Part shown: positions 16,055-23,821 of the stretch, one piece after another
How positions within the stretch are numbered: position 1 is the first letter of the stretch
How the letters are laid out: each line of letters starts with the position of its first letter
Assembly: GCA_023437365.1 (NCBI GenBank)
Contig: JAEZGK010000005.1
Span: forward strand, 1 to 43,383
DNA from: Bacillota bacterium
GTDB taxonomy: Bacteria; Bacillota; Clostridia; Lachnospirales; Lachnospiraceae
DNA length: 43,383 nucleotides
Direction of reading: 5' to 3'
The notes under the pieces: model-generated
The model's input: the letters and a program-made list of their open reading frames with translations, nothing else
What the model was told of the DNA's origin: nothing
Databases searched by the model: none
Program-made: the position numbers and the translations under genes

Positions 16055-16681
16055 ATGGAATTTTATAATGTAATTAATGAAAGGCACACTATACGAGATT
16101 TTGTAGACAGAGAAATTGACCCAGAGGTAATCCATAGAATTATCGATGCAGGCCTAAAGGCACCCACCAATGATCATATGCGCAGCTGGGAATTTGTCAT
16201 TATCACGGACAAAGAGGAGAAGGCGAAGGTCATCAGCAAAATAAGAAAAAGCTTTTCCAAGGAGGATGTCAACAGCTTTCTTGATAGTTGGAATATGACC
16301 GATGCCTGTCAAAGGGATATGTATATGGATGGTGTTCCGAAGCAATATTCCATGCTTTATCGGGGCGGCTGCCTGATTCTTCCTTTCTTCAAGCAGGATT
16401 ATCCGCTGCTCACACCGGAGACCATGAATTCTCTCAACAACTTCGCTTCCATCTGGTGCTGCATCGAAAATATACTCCTGGCCACTACTGCTGAGGGCTT
16501 GGGTGCCGCTTTCCGGATTCCTTTCCCTGACGAGCTTACTTACCTAAAGGAATACCTCGGACATCCCGAAGATTATCACCTGCCCTGCTATATTTCCATC
16601 GGTTATCCTGCTGAGGATGCTTCCAAACCGAAACAACATCATTTTGACCCGAAGGAAAAGATCCACATTAATAGGTGGTAG
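16055..16681 (+). CDS. Nitroreductase family protein
   Basis: 208 residues of the FMN-dependent nitroreductase fold. MEFYNVINERHTIRDFVDREI is the classic N-terminus with the flavin-phosphate arginine, APTNDHMRSWEFVII the next flavin-binding stretch, and TTAEGLGAAFRIPFP near 147-161 the late conserved segment. Such enzymes reduce nitro compounds or quinones with NAD(P)H, or serve stress roles; the substrate is unknown. The ATG at 16055 follows GAGGGGAG; the upstream in-frame extension to 15953 covers the promoter and is rejected. Single-gene unit. Confidence 0.85.
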   Translation: MEFYNVINERHTIRDFVDREIDPEVIHRIIDAGLKAPTNDHMRSWEFVIITDKEEKAKVISKIRKSFSKEDVNSFLDSWNMTDACQRDMYMDGVPKQYSMLYRGGCLILPFFKQDYPLLTPETMNSLNNFASIWCCIENILLATTAEGLGAAFRIPFPDELTYLKEYLGHPEDYHLPCYISIGYPAEDASKPKQHHFDPKEKIHINRW

Positions 16682-16684
16682 AAT

Positions 16685-16774
16685 AATCAAATCAGTAGAG
16701 TAATCAGATCGGTAGAGTATTCAGAGTGGCAGATAATCAGATCGGTAGAGTAATCAGATCTGTAGAGTAATCAG
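16685..16774. repeat. Short tandem array, 17-nt period
   Basis: Five units of AATCAGATCGGTAGAGT and variants at 16685-16701, 16702-16718, 16719-16734 (16 nt, divergent), 16735-16751 and 16752-16768, then a partial sixth. It follows the nitroreductase stop directly. Confidence 0.85.
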
Positions 16775-16798
16775 TATAAGCTTCTCGTAACAGTAAAG

Positions 16799-16964
16799 GA
16801 ATAGAACGAGTACGGACCAGTATCCCCGTCATGCACTCTTTGGGAGACATGCTGCTGTTTTGTCTGTGACAAGCGAACATCTCATGTACGATTGTCGCAG
16901 ACAAAACAGCAGTGTGTCTTCCGACGAGTGTGTTAGGGAATACTGGTCCGTGCTCGTTCTATTC
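16799..16964. repeat. 166-nt imperfect inverted repeat between convergent genes
   Basis: Arms of 74 bases (16799-16872) and 73 bases (16892-16964) around a 19-base loop. The outer 12 bases GAATAGAACGAG and the inner CTGCTGTTTTGTCTG blocks match perfectly, with a looser middle. It may serve as a two-way terminator for the nitroreductase and the mutase, or be a small MITE-like element. No U-run directly follows either end. Confidence 0.8.
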
Positions 16965-16992
16965 AATCACTGTATTGAAAAGTTTTTGTCTC

Positions 16993-18711
16993 TTATTCTA
17001 CCATAAATACCTGATCGTTCATCAGCTTCTTCAGCTTTGCGTCCGCATCAGCCAGGGAGCTTCCCTTGACTCCGAAGTAGAACTTAATCTTCGGTTCAGT
17101 ACCGGACGGTCTGATTGCACACCACGCATTATCGTTTAAGTCAAAGTATAATACATCGGATTTCGGAAGTCCGGTCGAAGTCACCTTGCCGGTCGCAAGC
17201 TCAGTAATCGTATCTGCCATATAATCCCGAAGCTTGAGTACTGTGTAATCTCCTGCCGTCTTCGGCGGGTTCGTACGATAGCTGTTCATGATTTCCTTGA
17301 TCTTCTCCATGCCCTCGATGCCTTTGAGTGTCACGGATACAAGATCCTCCTTGAAGTAGCCATACTTCTCATAGATTTTATTCATCTGCTCATACAGCGA
17401 GATACCCTTGGAGCGATAGTAGGCAGCGGCCTCGCACAGACACATCACAGCAACAATTGCATCCTTATCCCTGGAGTGGGTACCGACCAGGCAGCCATAG
17501 CTCTCTTCATAACCAAATACGTAGGTATTTGCACCTGTCTCTTCAAACAGCTTAATCTGTTCGCCGATATATTTGAACCCAGTCAATACTTCGATCAGCT
17601 TTGCATTGTAATACTCAGCGATGAGATCTGAGATATTGCCGGTAACGATTGTTTTAATCAAGGCCGCATTCTTCGGAAGGCTTCCCTTCTCTGCCTTCTG
17701 TGAGAACTCATATTCCGCGATTAAGGCACCTGTCATATTACCGTTGAAAAGAACAAATTCGCCCTTCTCATCCTTTACCATAATACCCAGGCGGTCTGCA
17801 TCAGGATCGGTTGCCAGAATCAGATCTGCACCTACTTCCTTTGCCAGCTTCTGAGCCAGAGTGAACACCTTCGGGTCCTCAGGATTAGGGTATCCGACAG
17901 TAGAGAATTCAGAATCCGGCAGCTCCTGCTCCGGAACCACATAGACCTGATCAAAGCCCAACTCAGCCAGAATCCTTCTTACCGGAAGATTACCGGTACC
18001 ATGAAGTGGGGTATATACAATCTTCATTCCCTTACTTTCCTCACTGATCGGGTTAATTACCAGCTTCTTCAACTCAGCGATATACTTATCATCTATTTCC
18101 TTACCGATGACAGTCAGTAAGCCCTTTGCCAGAGCCTCCTCCTTTATCATCGTCTTCGCGGATGCAAAATCCGTGATGGAATTTACTTCTTTTATGATTT
18201 CCTCATCCTTCGGGAACGTAATCTGAGCACCGTCTTCCCAGTATACCTTATAACCATTATATTCAGCAGGATTATGACTTGCTGTAATCACGATACCTGC
18301 AGTACAACCAAGGGTGCGTAGTGCAAAGGACAATTCCGGTGTAGGTCTCAGGCTTTCAAAAAGATATGCATGAATTCCATTCGCCGCCAGACACAACGCA
18401 CTGTCCAGTGCAAATTCCGGAGACATTCTTCTGGAATCGTAGGCAATCGCAACCCCTTTGCTTGCTCCCCCATGCTTCAGGATGGTATTTGCAAGACCCT
18501 GTGTCGCTCTCCTGACGGTATAAAGATTCATCCTGTTAACACCGGCACCTAAGATTCCTCTCAGACCTCCGGTTCCAAATTCAAGATCCTTAAAGAATCG
18601 TTCCTTTATTTCAGTCTCATTTCCCTTCAGTGCAGCCAACTCATTTCTGGTCTCTTCATCAAAGTATGGATTGGTTAACCATTCTTCATATCTTTTCATA
18701 TAACCTATCAT
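16993..18711 (-). CDS. pgcA: Phospho-sugar mutase (alpha-phosphoglucomutase, PgcA type)
   Basis: 572 residues, the full length of the large Firmicute phosphohexomutases. Key motifs: phosphoserine loop TASHNP (143-148, active Ser145), magnesium loop DPDADR (302-307), sugar loop GYEESYG (near 400) and the C-terminal phosphate-binding RPSGTEPKIKFYF. It interconverts glucose-1- and glucose-6-phosphate, feeding UDP-glucose for cell-wall glycolipids and storage polymers. GGGAG lies seven bases before the ATG at 18711; an ATG at 18699 is possible. Transcribed alone. Confidence 0.93.
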   Translation of the reverse strand: MIGYMKRYEEWLTNPYFDEETRNELAALKGNETEIKERFFKDLEFGTGGLRGILGAGVNRMNLYTVRRATQGLANTILKHGGASKGVAIAYDSRRMSPEFALDSALCLAANGIHAYLFESLRPTPELSFALRTLGCTAGIVITASHNPAEYNGYKVYWEDGAQITFPKDEEIIKEVNSITDFASAKTMIKEEALAKGLLTVIGKEIDDKYIAELKKLVINPISEESKGMKIVYTPLHGTGNLPVRRILAELGFDQVYVVPEQELPDSEFSTVGYPNPEDPKVFTLAQKLAKEVGADLILATDPDADRLGIMVKDEKGEFVLFNGNMTGALIAEYEFSQKAEKGSLPKNAALIKTIVTGNISDLIAEYYNAKLIEVLTGFKYIGEQIKLFEETGANTYVFGYEESYGCLVGTHSRDKDAIVAVMCLCEAAAYYRSKGISLYEQMNKIYEKYGYFKEDLVSVTLKGIEGMEKIKEIMNSYRTNPPKTAGDYTVLKLRDYMADTITELATGKVTSTGLPKSDVLYFDLNDNAWCAIRPSGTEPKIKFYFGVKGSSLADADAKLKKLMNDQVFMVE

Positions 18712-18788
18712 GATATTCTCCCTTTCATCTATAATACAAATGACATCTGAACCGATAGAGGATACATTAATTCCAAAACGTCTATATC

Positions 18789-18817
18789 ATGATACAATGC
18801 TTTTTTGCCAATTGCAA
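18789..18817 (-). promoter_or_regulatory. Probable promoter of the phospho-sugar mutase gene
   Basis: TTGCAA (18817-18812), 17-bp spacer, TATCAT (18794-18789), about 80 bases before the start codon. Confidence 0.5.
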
Positions 18818-18824
18818 TCCTTTT

Positions 18825-20936
18825 TTACTCCCTGATATTCAAGTCACTTCTTACAAAGTCGGGAAGGGTACCCTTTTTAAATAGATATCCATAACTTAAT
18901 TCATTATTATAATCTTCATTGAATACATAGAGGAGGACATCTGTATACACTTCTCCTTCGATCAATGTAAAGTTACTGTAAAAATAATCCCTGGATACCA
19001 GATTAGGAAGGATGCTTGCAATCTGTTCCGGTTTTGAATAAGTCTCTTCCTTAAAGCTATCCTTTGCCTGACTGGTTGAAATGATTCCATCTATGGTAAC
19101 CTGCTCATATTTCGGGCTATAATCAGATACGGTAATTCTTCGAATATCCTCGATTTTTACCTGCTTGGATGTGTCAAAGCCATATTCCCTCATCAATTCC
19201 AAAGTCTTTGTAAAGGAAGGGTAGATATCATAGGAGCTGACACCATAGGTGCTATATTCAATAAGGACGGTTGCCAGCGGTTCACTTTCCTTTTTTTCAT
19301 CCAAGGTCATAGCCCTCAGTTCATCCTTATAGGCAGTAAGAAATTCCTGCTTCTTGGCACCCGGCAGCGCCAGGGAATAACTTTCCTTACCATTCAATCC
19401 AAATTCTTCATTATTGATAATTTCCGAGTAATACCTTAAAGATACTTTTCCGATCTTCGTGATATCCCAATCAAGCAGTGGATAATGAGCCTCTTTGTAA
19501 TCGCCATTCTCATATACCTTCTTCAGTAATTCATAAGTGTCGGAGGTATCCAATCTGTACTGGCGATATACCGTGTTACCGCCCTTCATGTTATATTTCA
19601 CACAATAGGTATAGTTGCCGCCTGTGGCATTGTAATCTCCAGTCGTCTTTGGGGCGGAGATTCCTGCTTTTGCAAGCTCGTAGGCAGCTGTGAATTCTTT
19701 TAGATTCATATGCTTCAACTGATACTGAGAATTGTCATACCGTTTGTAATTTCCATACTCAATATCAAAATAGTTTAAATTATCGTCAATTCCACTTACG
19801 GATACCGCTATGCTCTTAACCTCGCTTTCCTTTGGAATATATGCATCAAACTTAAAAAGGTCAAATCTGAAGCAGCAGGCAATCGTTCCAACTGCCAGTC
19901 CGCATATCAAAAGCTGTCTCTTATTACGCAGTAACCCGCGGATATCAAACTGATAAATGATTTCTATAATGGCATGGGAGACCAGAAGTGCAAATACAAT
20001 ACCAAAGAGGAACCAACCGTCATTGTTGTGGGCAATATTGAAGAACAATGCCCCACCGCCTAAGGATAACAAAATCACCAGCAAGAATTTGATTACCGGC
20101 TTTGATTTCGTGAATGCCATTGCTTTCCCCGCTGCCTCCGAGGGCCTCCTAAGATACAGGAATAAGGCAAATGCAGCCAATACTGCGGTAACCGCAGCTC
20201 CGATCACTAGAGATAGAAGGATGCTGTCTCCCCTGCTCCAGGTATCATTGACACCAAAATATACCCAGATCGGCGATAAGAATCTCAGGCCGTTTCGTAA
20301 TTGTATCTCCGGATAATAGGTAGCAAAAAATTCGCGGAAATACTCCTCCTTCACCAGCATGAGAGTCGGACCGTACAGCAAAAGGACTGCGCTTCCTAGG
20401 CAGCTGACCACAAAATTACCGGTCAGCATGACGGCAATGATGACTACAGTATATATCATTAAATAATAGATACTGTTGATCAGCACAGCTGTCATGGCTG
20501 CCAGAAAGATCTCCCGGCACATATAACCATTTACAGAAAGCACGGCAAAGCTTAAAAGCAGATTCAACCCATAGGATACGAAATAGATCAGAAACCCATC
20601 CAGGTAGTTCACGGCAAACATGGTTTCTCGCCTTACCGGCGTACTATGATAAAAATCGATTTGCTTCTTGGAATGTACATAGTGGAAGCTGCTGATACCG
20701 CAGATGATCGCTGCAATGACTGTAAGAACATTCACACCGGAATGCTGTGGACCTAACATAGCTATAATGCTGTCATTGATCTGCTTCAGAGTCAATAGAT
20801 TGTCTATACTTTCCAAATTCAATGCATTCGTCACAGGCAGAACAAGGAAAAACACCAGAAGTAACAGTGCAATCGTCCATATTTTTCTTTTCAAATCTTC
20901 TTTCTGAAGATTAATAAATAAGCTTTTTGATATCAT
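18825..20936 (-). CDS. ABC transporter permease with large extracytoplasmic domain
   Basis: 703 residues. The first 360 hold about eight hydrophobic helices, starting with KIWTIALLLLVFFLVLPVTN and including HSKKQIDFYHSTPVRRETMF, a loop typical of ABC-2-like permeases of YtrC/D kind. The second half is soluble and predicted outside the membrane. The substrate is unknown; related systems handle cell-wall antibiotics, peptides or lipids. The ATG follows CGGAGGT and overlaps the end of the ATPase gene by 26 bases, so the two are co-translated. Last gene of the GntR operon. Confidence 0.82.
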   Translation of the reverse strand: MISKSLFINLQKEDLKRKIWTIALLLLVFFLVLPVTNALNLESIDNLLTLKQINDSIIAMLGPQHSGVNVLTVIAAIICGISSFHYVHSKKQIDFYHSTPVRRETMFAVNYLDGFLIYFVSYGLNLLLSFAVLSVNGYMCREIFLAAMTAVLINSIYYLMIYTVVIIAVMLTGNFVVSCLGSAVLLLYGPTLMLVKEEYFREFFATYYPEIQLRNGLRFLSPIWVYFGVNDTWSRGDSILLSLVIGAAVTAVLAAFALFLYLRRPSEAAGKAMAFTKSKPVIKFLLVILLSLGGGALFFNIAHNNDGWFLFGIVFALLVSHAIIEIIYQFDIRGLLRNKRQLLICGLAVGTIACCFRFDLFKFDAYIPKESEVKSIAVSVSGIDDNLNYFDIEYGNYKRYDNSQYQLKHMNLKEFTAAYELAKAGISAPKTTGDYNATGGNYTYCVKYNMKGGNTVYRQYRLDTSDTYELLKKVYENGDYKEAHYPLLDWDITKIGKVSLRYYSEIINNEEFGLNGKESYSLALPGAKKQEFLTAYKDELRAMTLDEKKESEPLATVLIEYSTYGVSSYDIYPSFTKTLELMREYGFDTSKQVKIEDIRRITVSDYSPKYEQVTIDGIISTSQAKDSFKEETYSKPEQIASILPNLVSRDYFYSNFTLIEGEVYTDVLLYVFNEDYNNELSYGYLFKKGTLPDFVRSDLNIRE

Positions 20937-21813
20937 AGCCGACTACCTCCGTTTCGCAAATGAATAATTCCTCCAGGGTCAGCGGCAAAATCTCAGAATA
21001 GATCGGGTCTGCCTTCGTAAGCCTTCCCGAAATCTCCTCATGAGTACCTCTGATTGTTATTGTGCTTAAGCTGCCTCGCTGTTCTGCTTTTAATAACTCC
21101 AAGCCTTGGAATACGCTTTCCGCTTCCTCTCCGTTTCTAAATACACACTGTACTCTATGTACGCTCAGCTTCATATCGTAGAGATCCTTTGAGAGCAGGA
21201 TTCCTCCTTTATGTAGAATTCCGACATGATCGCAGATATCCTCCAGCTCTCGAAGATTATGTGAGGCAATGATTGCCGTCATATTCCTTTCCCCCATTTC
21301 CCGGATGAAGATGCTCTTCACAGCTTGACGCATCACCGGGTCTAAGCCGTCAAAGGTCTCATCACAGAAGATATATTTTGTATTGGCGCAGACACCGCAG
21401 ATGACCGAGACCTGCTTCTTCATTCCTTTAGAAAAGGTGTTTATCTTACGTCTTGGGTCCAAATCAAATTGCTTCATCATCGTATCAAAACGGTCTCCAT
21501 CGAACTCATGGTAGATTCCTTGATAAAAATTCTTCATATCCTTTGGAGTTGCGTTACTGAAAAAGAATTGGTCATCTGAAATATAGAAGAACAGCTTTTT
21601 CGCTGATACATTCTCAAAGACCTCCATTTCATCAAGCTGTATTGAACCCCGATCAGGCTTTAGGATGCCGCTGAGCATTCTTATGAAGGTGCTCTTTCCT
21701 GCACCGTTGGTACCAATCAGTCCGAAAACATTTCCCTCTTTGATTGTTACTGAGACCTGATCCACAGCTTTTATACCATCAAATTGCTTACTTACATTGA
21801 TCGCTTCTATCAT
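20911..21813 (-). CDS. ABC transporter ATP-binding protein
   Basis: 300 residues. Walker A GTNGAGKST (near 36-44), Q-loop region around YISDDQFFFS, a degenerate signature FSKGMKKQVSV, Walker B KYIFCDETFDGLD and the H-loop IIASHNLREL. The C-terminal 80 residues are a regulatory extension. The start at 21813 is preceded by GAGGAGAG; an upstream in-frame ATG at 21831 lies at that site. It overlaps the GntR gene by 26 bases and the permease by 26 bases, a fully coupled operon of the YtrA-YtrB kind. Confidence 0.93.
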   Translation of the reverse strand: MIEAINVSKQFDGIKAVDQVSVTIKEGNVFGLIGTNGAGKSTFIRMLSGILKPDRGSIQLDEMEVFENVSAKKLFFYISDDQFFFSNATPKDMKNFYQGIYHEFDGDRFDTMMKQFDLDPRRKINTFSKGMKKQVSVICGVCANTKYIFCDETFDGLDPVMRQAVKSIFIREMGERNMTAIIASHNLRELEDICDHVGILHKGGILLSKDLYDMKLSVHRVQCVFRNGEEAESVFQGLELLKAEQRGSLSTITIRGTHEEISGRLTKADPIYSEILPLTLEELFICETEVVGYDIKKLIY

Positions 21814-22183
21814 CGTCTCTCTCCTCCCCATAGCTATCTTCTATGATTGTGATTATTTTATCCTTCGGAAGCCTTAACCCCTTCGCTTCCTTGGCCAATT
21901 GTCCAAGCCTTTGGAATATTTCCGTTTGTTTTTCCCGGAATATCAGATCACCGGCTGCGATAAAATTGCCCTTTCCTTTTATGGAATAGATATAACCCTG
22001 CCGCTCCAATTCGGCATAAGCCCGTTGAATTGTATTTGGATTAATCGATAACTCCATCGCCAGATTTCTTACGGAGGGCAGCTGGCTGTCTGCTTCCAAT
22101 GCACCCTTAAGAATCAAATCCTTAAATCGCTCAACTACCTGTTCATAGATTGGTCTATGGTCTCTATAGTCAATAATTATCAC
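21788..22183 (-). CDS. GntR family regulator, YtrA subfamily
   Basis: 131 residues. The winged helix-turn-helix spans about 10-75 (RPIYEQVVERFKDLILKGAL, then LPSVRNLAMELSINPNTIQR), followed by only a short C-terminal dimerisation tail, which defines the YtrA group lacking a ligand domain. It starts with GTG, seven bases after AAGGAG. It leads the operon with the ABC transporter, and a 33-bp perfect palindrome sits on its own promoter, so autorepression with relief by cell-envelope stress is likely. Confidence 0.9.
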   Translation of the reverse strand: MIIIDYRDHRPIYEQVVERFKDLILKGALEADSQLPSVRNLAMELSINPNTIQRAYAELERQGYIYSIKGKGNFIAAGDLIFREKQTEIFQRLGQLAKEAKGLRLPKDKIITIIEDSYGEERDDDRSDQCK

Positions 22184-22238
22184 AGGCCCACTCCTTTCTT
22201 CTAAACTTGAATATTTTCATTATTGATTATGTTCTACG

Positions 22239-22273
22239 ATGAAATAGCTATAAGTACTTTATTACTATTTCAT
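22239..22273 (-). other. Inverted repeat in the GntR operon leader
   Basis: ATGAAATAG and CTATTTCAT arms (22239-22247 and 22265-22273) downstream of the promoter; may form a leader hairpin. Confidence 0.4.
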
Positions 22274-22286
22274 TGTTATAAATCAT

Positions 22287-22319
22287 ATTAACTGTATTAA
22301 TTCAATTAATACAGTTAAT
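22287..22319. promoter_or_regulatory. 33-bp perfect palindrome (operator) at the GntR promoter
   Basis: Arms ATTAACTGTATTAATT and AATTAATACAGTTAAT are exact reverse complements around one C. It begins inside the -10 box and covers the transcription start, an ideal repressor position. The likely ligand is the GntR protein of the same operon. Confidence 0.85.
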
Positions 22320-22345
22320 ATAAACTATTATCACCCATATGTCAA
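22317..22345 (-). promoter_or_regulatory. Promoter of the GntR-ABC operon
   Basis: Consensus TTGACA (22345-22340), 17-bp spacer, TATATT (22322-22317). Confidence 0.88.
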
Positions 22346-22404
22346 GGAAATAACCCCGACGATGCTAATAAAATATTCCCCGGGTAGAAAGGAGATCTTT
22401 CCTG

Positions 22405-22448
22405 AATAATATAATAAGCTGCCAGGATTTTAATGCACTCCCGACAGC
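22405..22448 (-). terminator. Terminator of the ferritin-like gene
   Basis: GCTGTCGGGA and TCCTGGCAGC pair fully with two G-U pairs (22448-22418), followed by TTATTATATTATT. Confidence 0.75.
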
Positions 22449-22492
22449 CTATGTGACCCCTTCCAATCATTAAACTCTTCCTATAAGCGATA

Positions 22493-23263
22493 TCAGATAT
22501 AGTTTCCTCTTTCCCAGGCTCTCACCTGATCAATCCCCTGCTCCATACTAAAGCCGTTACCAATCAGGATTCCAATCAGAATATATTTTTGGAAAAGCTT
22601 TTGGAGGTCAGTTCCGGCCTTTGCTTCCTTCAATGCTTCCTTCACAATAGGATCGATATATTCCAATACCTGCTCCAGAGTCATATTCTGTCCCTCATCC
22701 GTCAGATTCCGTTCTTGACCCTGTTCCTGGTCTTGATCCTGACTGTACCTCTGATCCTGACTGCGTTTCCGGCTGGTATTATCCCTCTGCATGGAATTTA
22801 CTTGTTTTCCATTCTTCGAATTCAGATTAAGAATGTAATTGTATTTATCTGCATGCTTTAATTCATCTGTCAGTATCTCAAAGACCATGTCCCTGTAATA
22901 CCTGGAAGGAAGGCCCGCACGTATGATCCTATATCTCTCCATCGCTGATAGCTCTCCGAAAAATGCTTTCTTAATTCCTTCGAGATAGGATTCCGGTTCT
23001 GTAAATTCCTGACTGACTGGTCGCGGTAATTCATTCCTTGAATAATATGCATAGATTTCCCGAAACATCTGATTGTGCTTCCTCTCATCATCCCGGATAT
23101 CCGTGATGATTTGCTCCTCTTCCCGCGTCGGAGCGACTGAGATCAGATAGTCATAGAACAATTCATCCTCCCGTTCACCCTGTACCGCCTGCTTCACTAG
23201 CTGCAGAGCTTCCTCTAAAGTCTTATAGGTTGCTTCGCTATACCTGTTATCAATATAATCCAT
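22493..23263 (-). CDS. Ferritin-like domain protein
   Basis: 256 residues from the ATG at 23263. The four-helix ferritin-like core (about 10-155) shows paired metal-ligand motifs: EREDELFYDYL with DDERKHNQMF, and GELSAMERYR with TDELKHADKYN. A Q/D/R-rich low-complexity linker follows (SQDQRYSQDQDQEQGQ, about 168-185), then a C-terminal helical domain. It may bind iron or reduce oxidants; activity is not proven. GGAG lies nine bases before 23263; the frame extends to 23311 without a visible binding site, so the start is uncertain. Confidence 0.72.
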   Translation of the reverse strand: MDYIDNRYSEATYKTLEEALQLVKQAVQGEREDELFYDYLISVAPTREEEQIITDIRDDERKHNQMFREIYAYYSRNELPRPVSQEFTEPESYLEGIKKAFFGELSAMERYRIIRAGLPSRYYRDMVFEILTDELKHADKYNYILNLNSKNGKQVNSMQRDNTSRKRSQDQRYSQDQDQEQGQERNLTDEGQNMTLEQVLEYIDPIVKEALKEAKAGTDLQKLFQKYILIGILIGNGFSMEQGIDQVRAWERGNYI

Positions 23264-23368
23264 GGACTTCTGCTCCATACCTGTTGATGTTACCATCTTA
23301 TGACAATGCATAAAATGTGTGAGGTCTGTTCTCAGACTTTTCAGCTTTTACAGAAATAGCAGGAATGT

Positions 23369-23576
23369 ACCTTCAATGTAACGCCACTTGAACGCAATGT
23401 AATTTGAACGTAATGTAATTTGAACGTAATGTAATTTGAACGCAATGTAATTTGAACGCAATGCACATTGAATGCAATGCACCTTGAATGCAATGCACCT
23501 TGAATGTAACGCACCCTAAATATAATGCACCCTGTATCCAATGCACCTTGAATGCAATGCACCTTCGGTGTATTCA
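23369..23576. repeat. 16-bp tandem array, 13 units
   Basis: Exact 16-nt register for 208 bases: units such as AATTTGAACGTAATGT grade into ACCTTGAATGCAATGC across the array. The period is not a multiple of three, and the frame through it (23341-23619) is not a believable gene. It sits between the ferritin-like gene and the riboswitch. Confidence 0.92.
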
Positions 23577-23635
23577 CTGTATATAATAAATATAGTAGTA
23601 TAAAAATATCTCTTTGCACTGCATATCAATCTACG

Positions 23636-23740
23636 GTACAAACTGAGCAGGCGATGAATCGTATTTCATGGGGCCGGGCCGGCAACGGCAGCAGATAGAC
23701 ATCTGTGGGACAGTAAATGTTTCATAGGTGTATTTTTTTA
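23636..23740 (+). ncRNA. NiCo (czcD) riboswitch with terminator
   Basis: Contains ACTGAGCAGGC (23642-23652), GGGGCCGGGC, GGCAGCAGAT and ATCTGTGGGACAGT (23701-23714), the conserved blocks of the NiCo aptamer in order. The ACATCTGTG strand (23699-23707) can instead pair with CATAGGTGT (23723-23731) and is followed by seven Us, giving a terminator that excludes the aptamer. Metal binding should therefore turn the downstream P-type ATPase on. The family is known to bind Co2+ and Ni2+ and is also reported to respond to Fe2+. Confidence 0.85.
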
Positions 23741-23821
23741 CCCCTTTATGGACATTACCGGAATTTTGCAATGCCATAGGGCTATCAAGACAATATTCAA
23801 AACATATTGGAGGTAACTGTT

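Noticed and set aside
15786..16774. CRISPR array
   Set aside because: The repeats here are directly adjacent tandem units without unique spacers, and there are no cas genes.
23341..23619. 92-residue minus-strand frame
   Set aside because: It is a translation of the 16-bp tandem array; the period is not a multiple of three and no ribosome binding site is present.
23636..23740. M-box or yybP-ykoY riboswitch before the P-type ATPase
   Set aside because: Their conserved blocks are missing, while the NiCo blocks are present in order.
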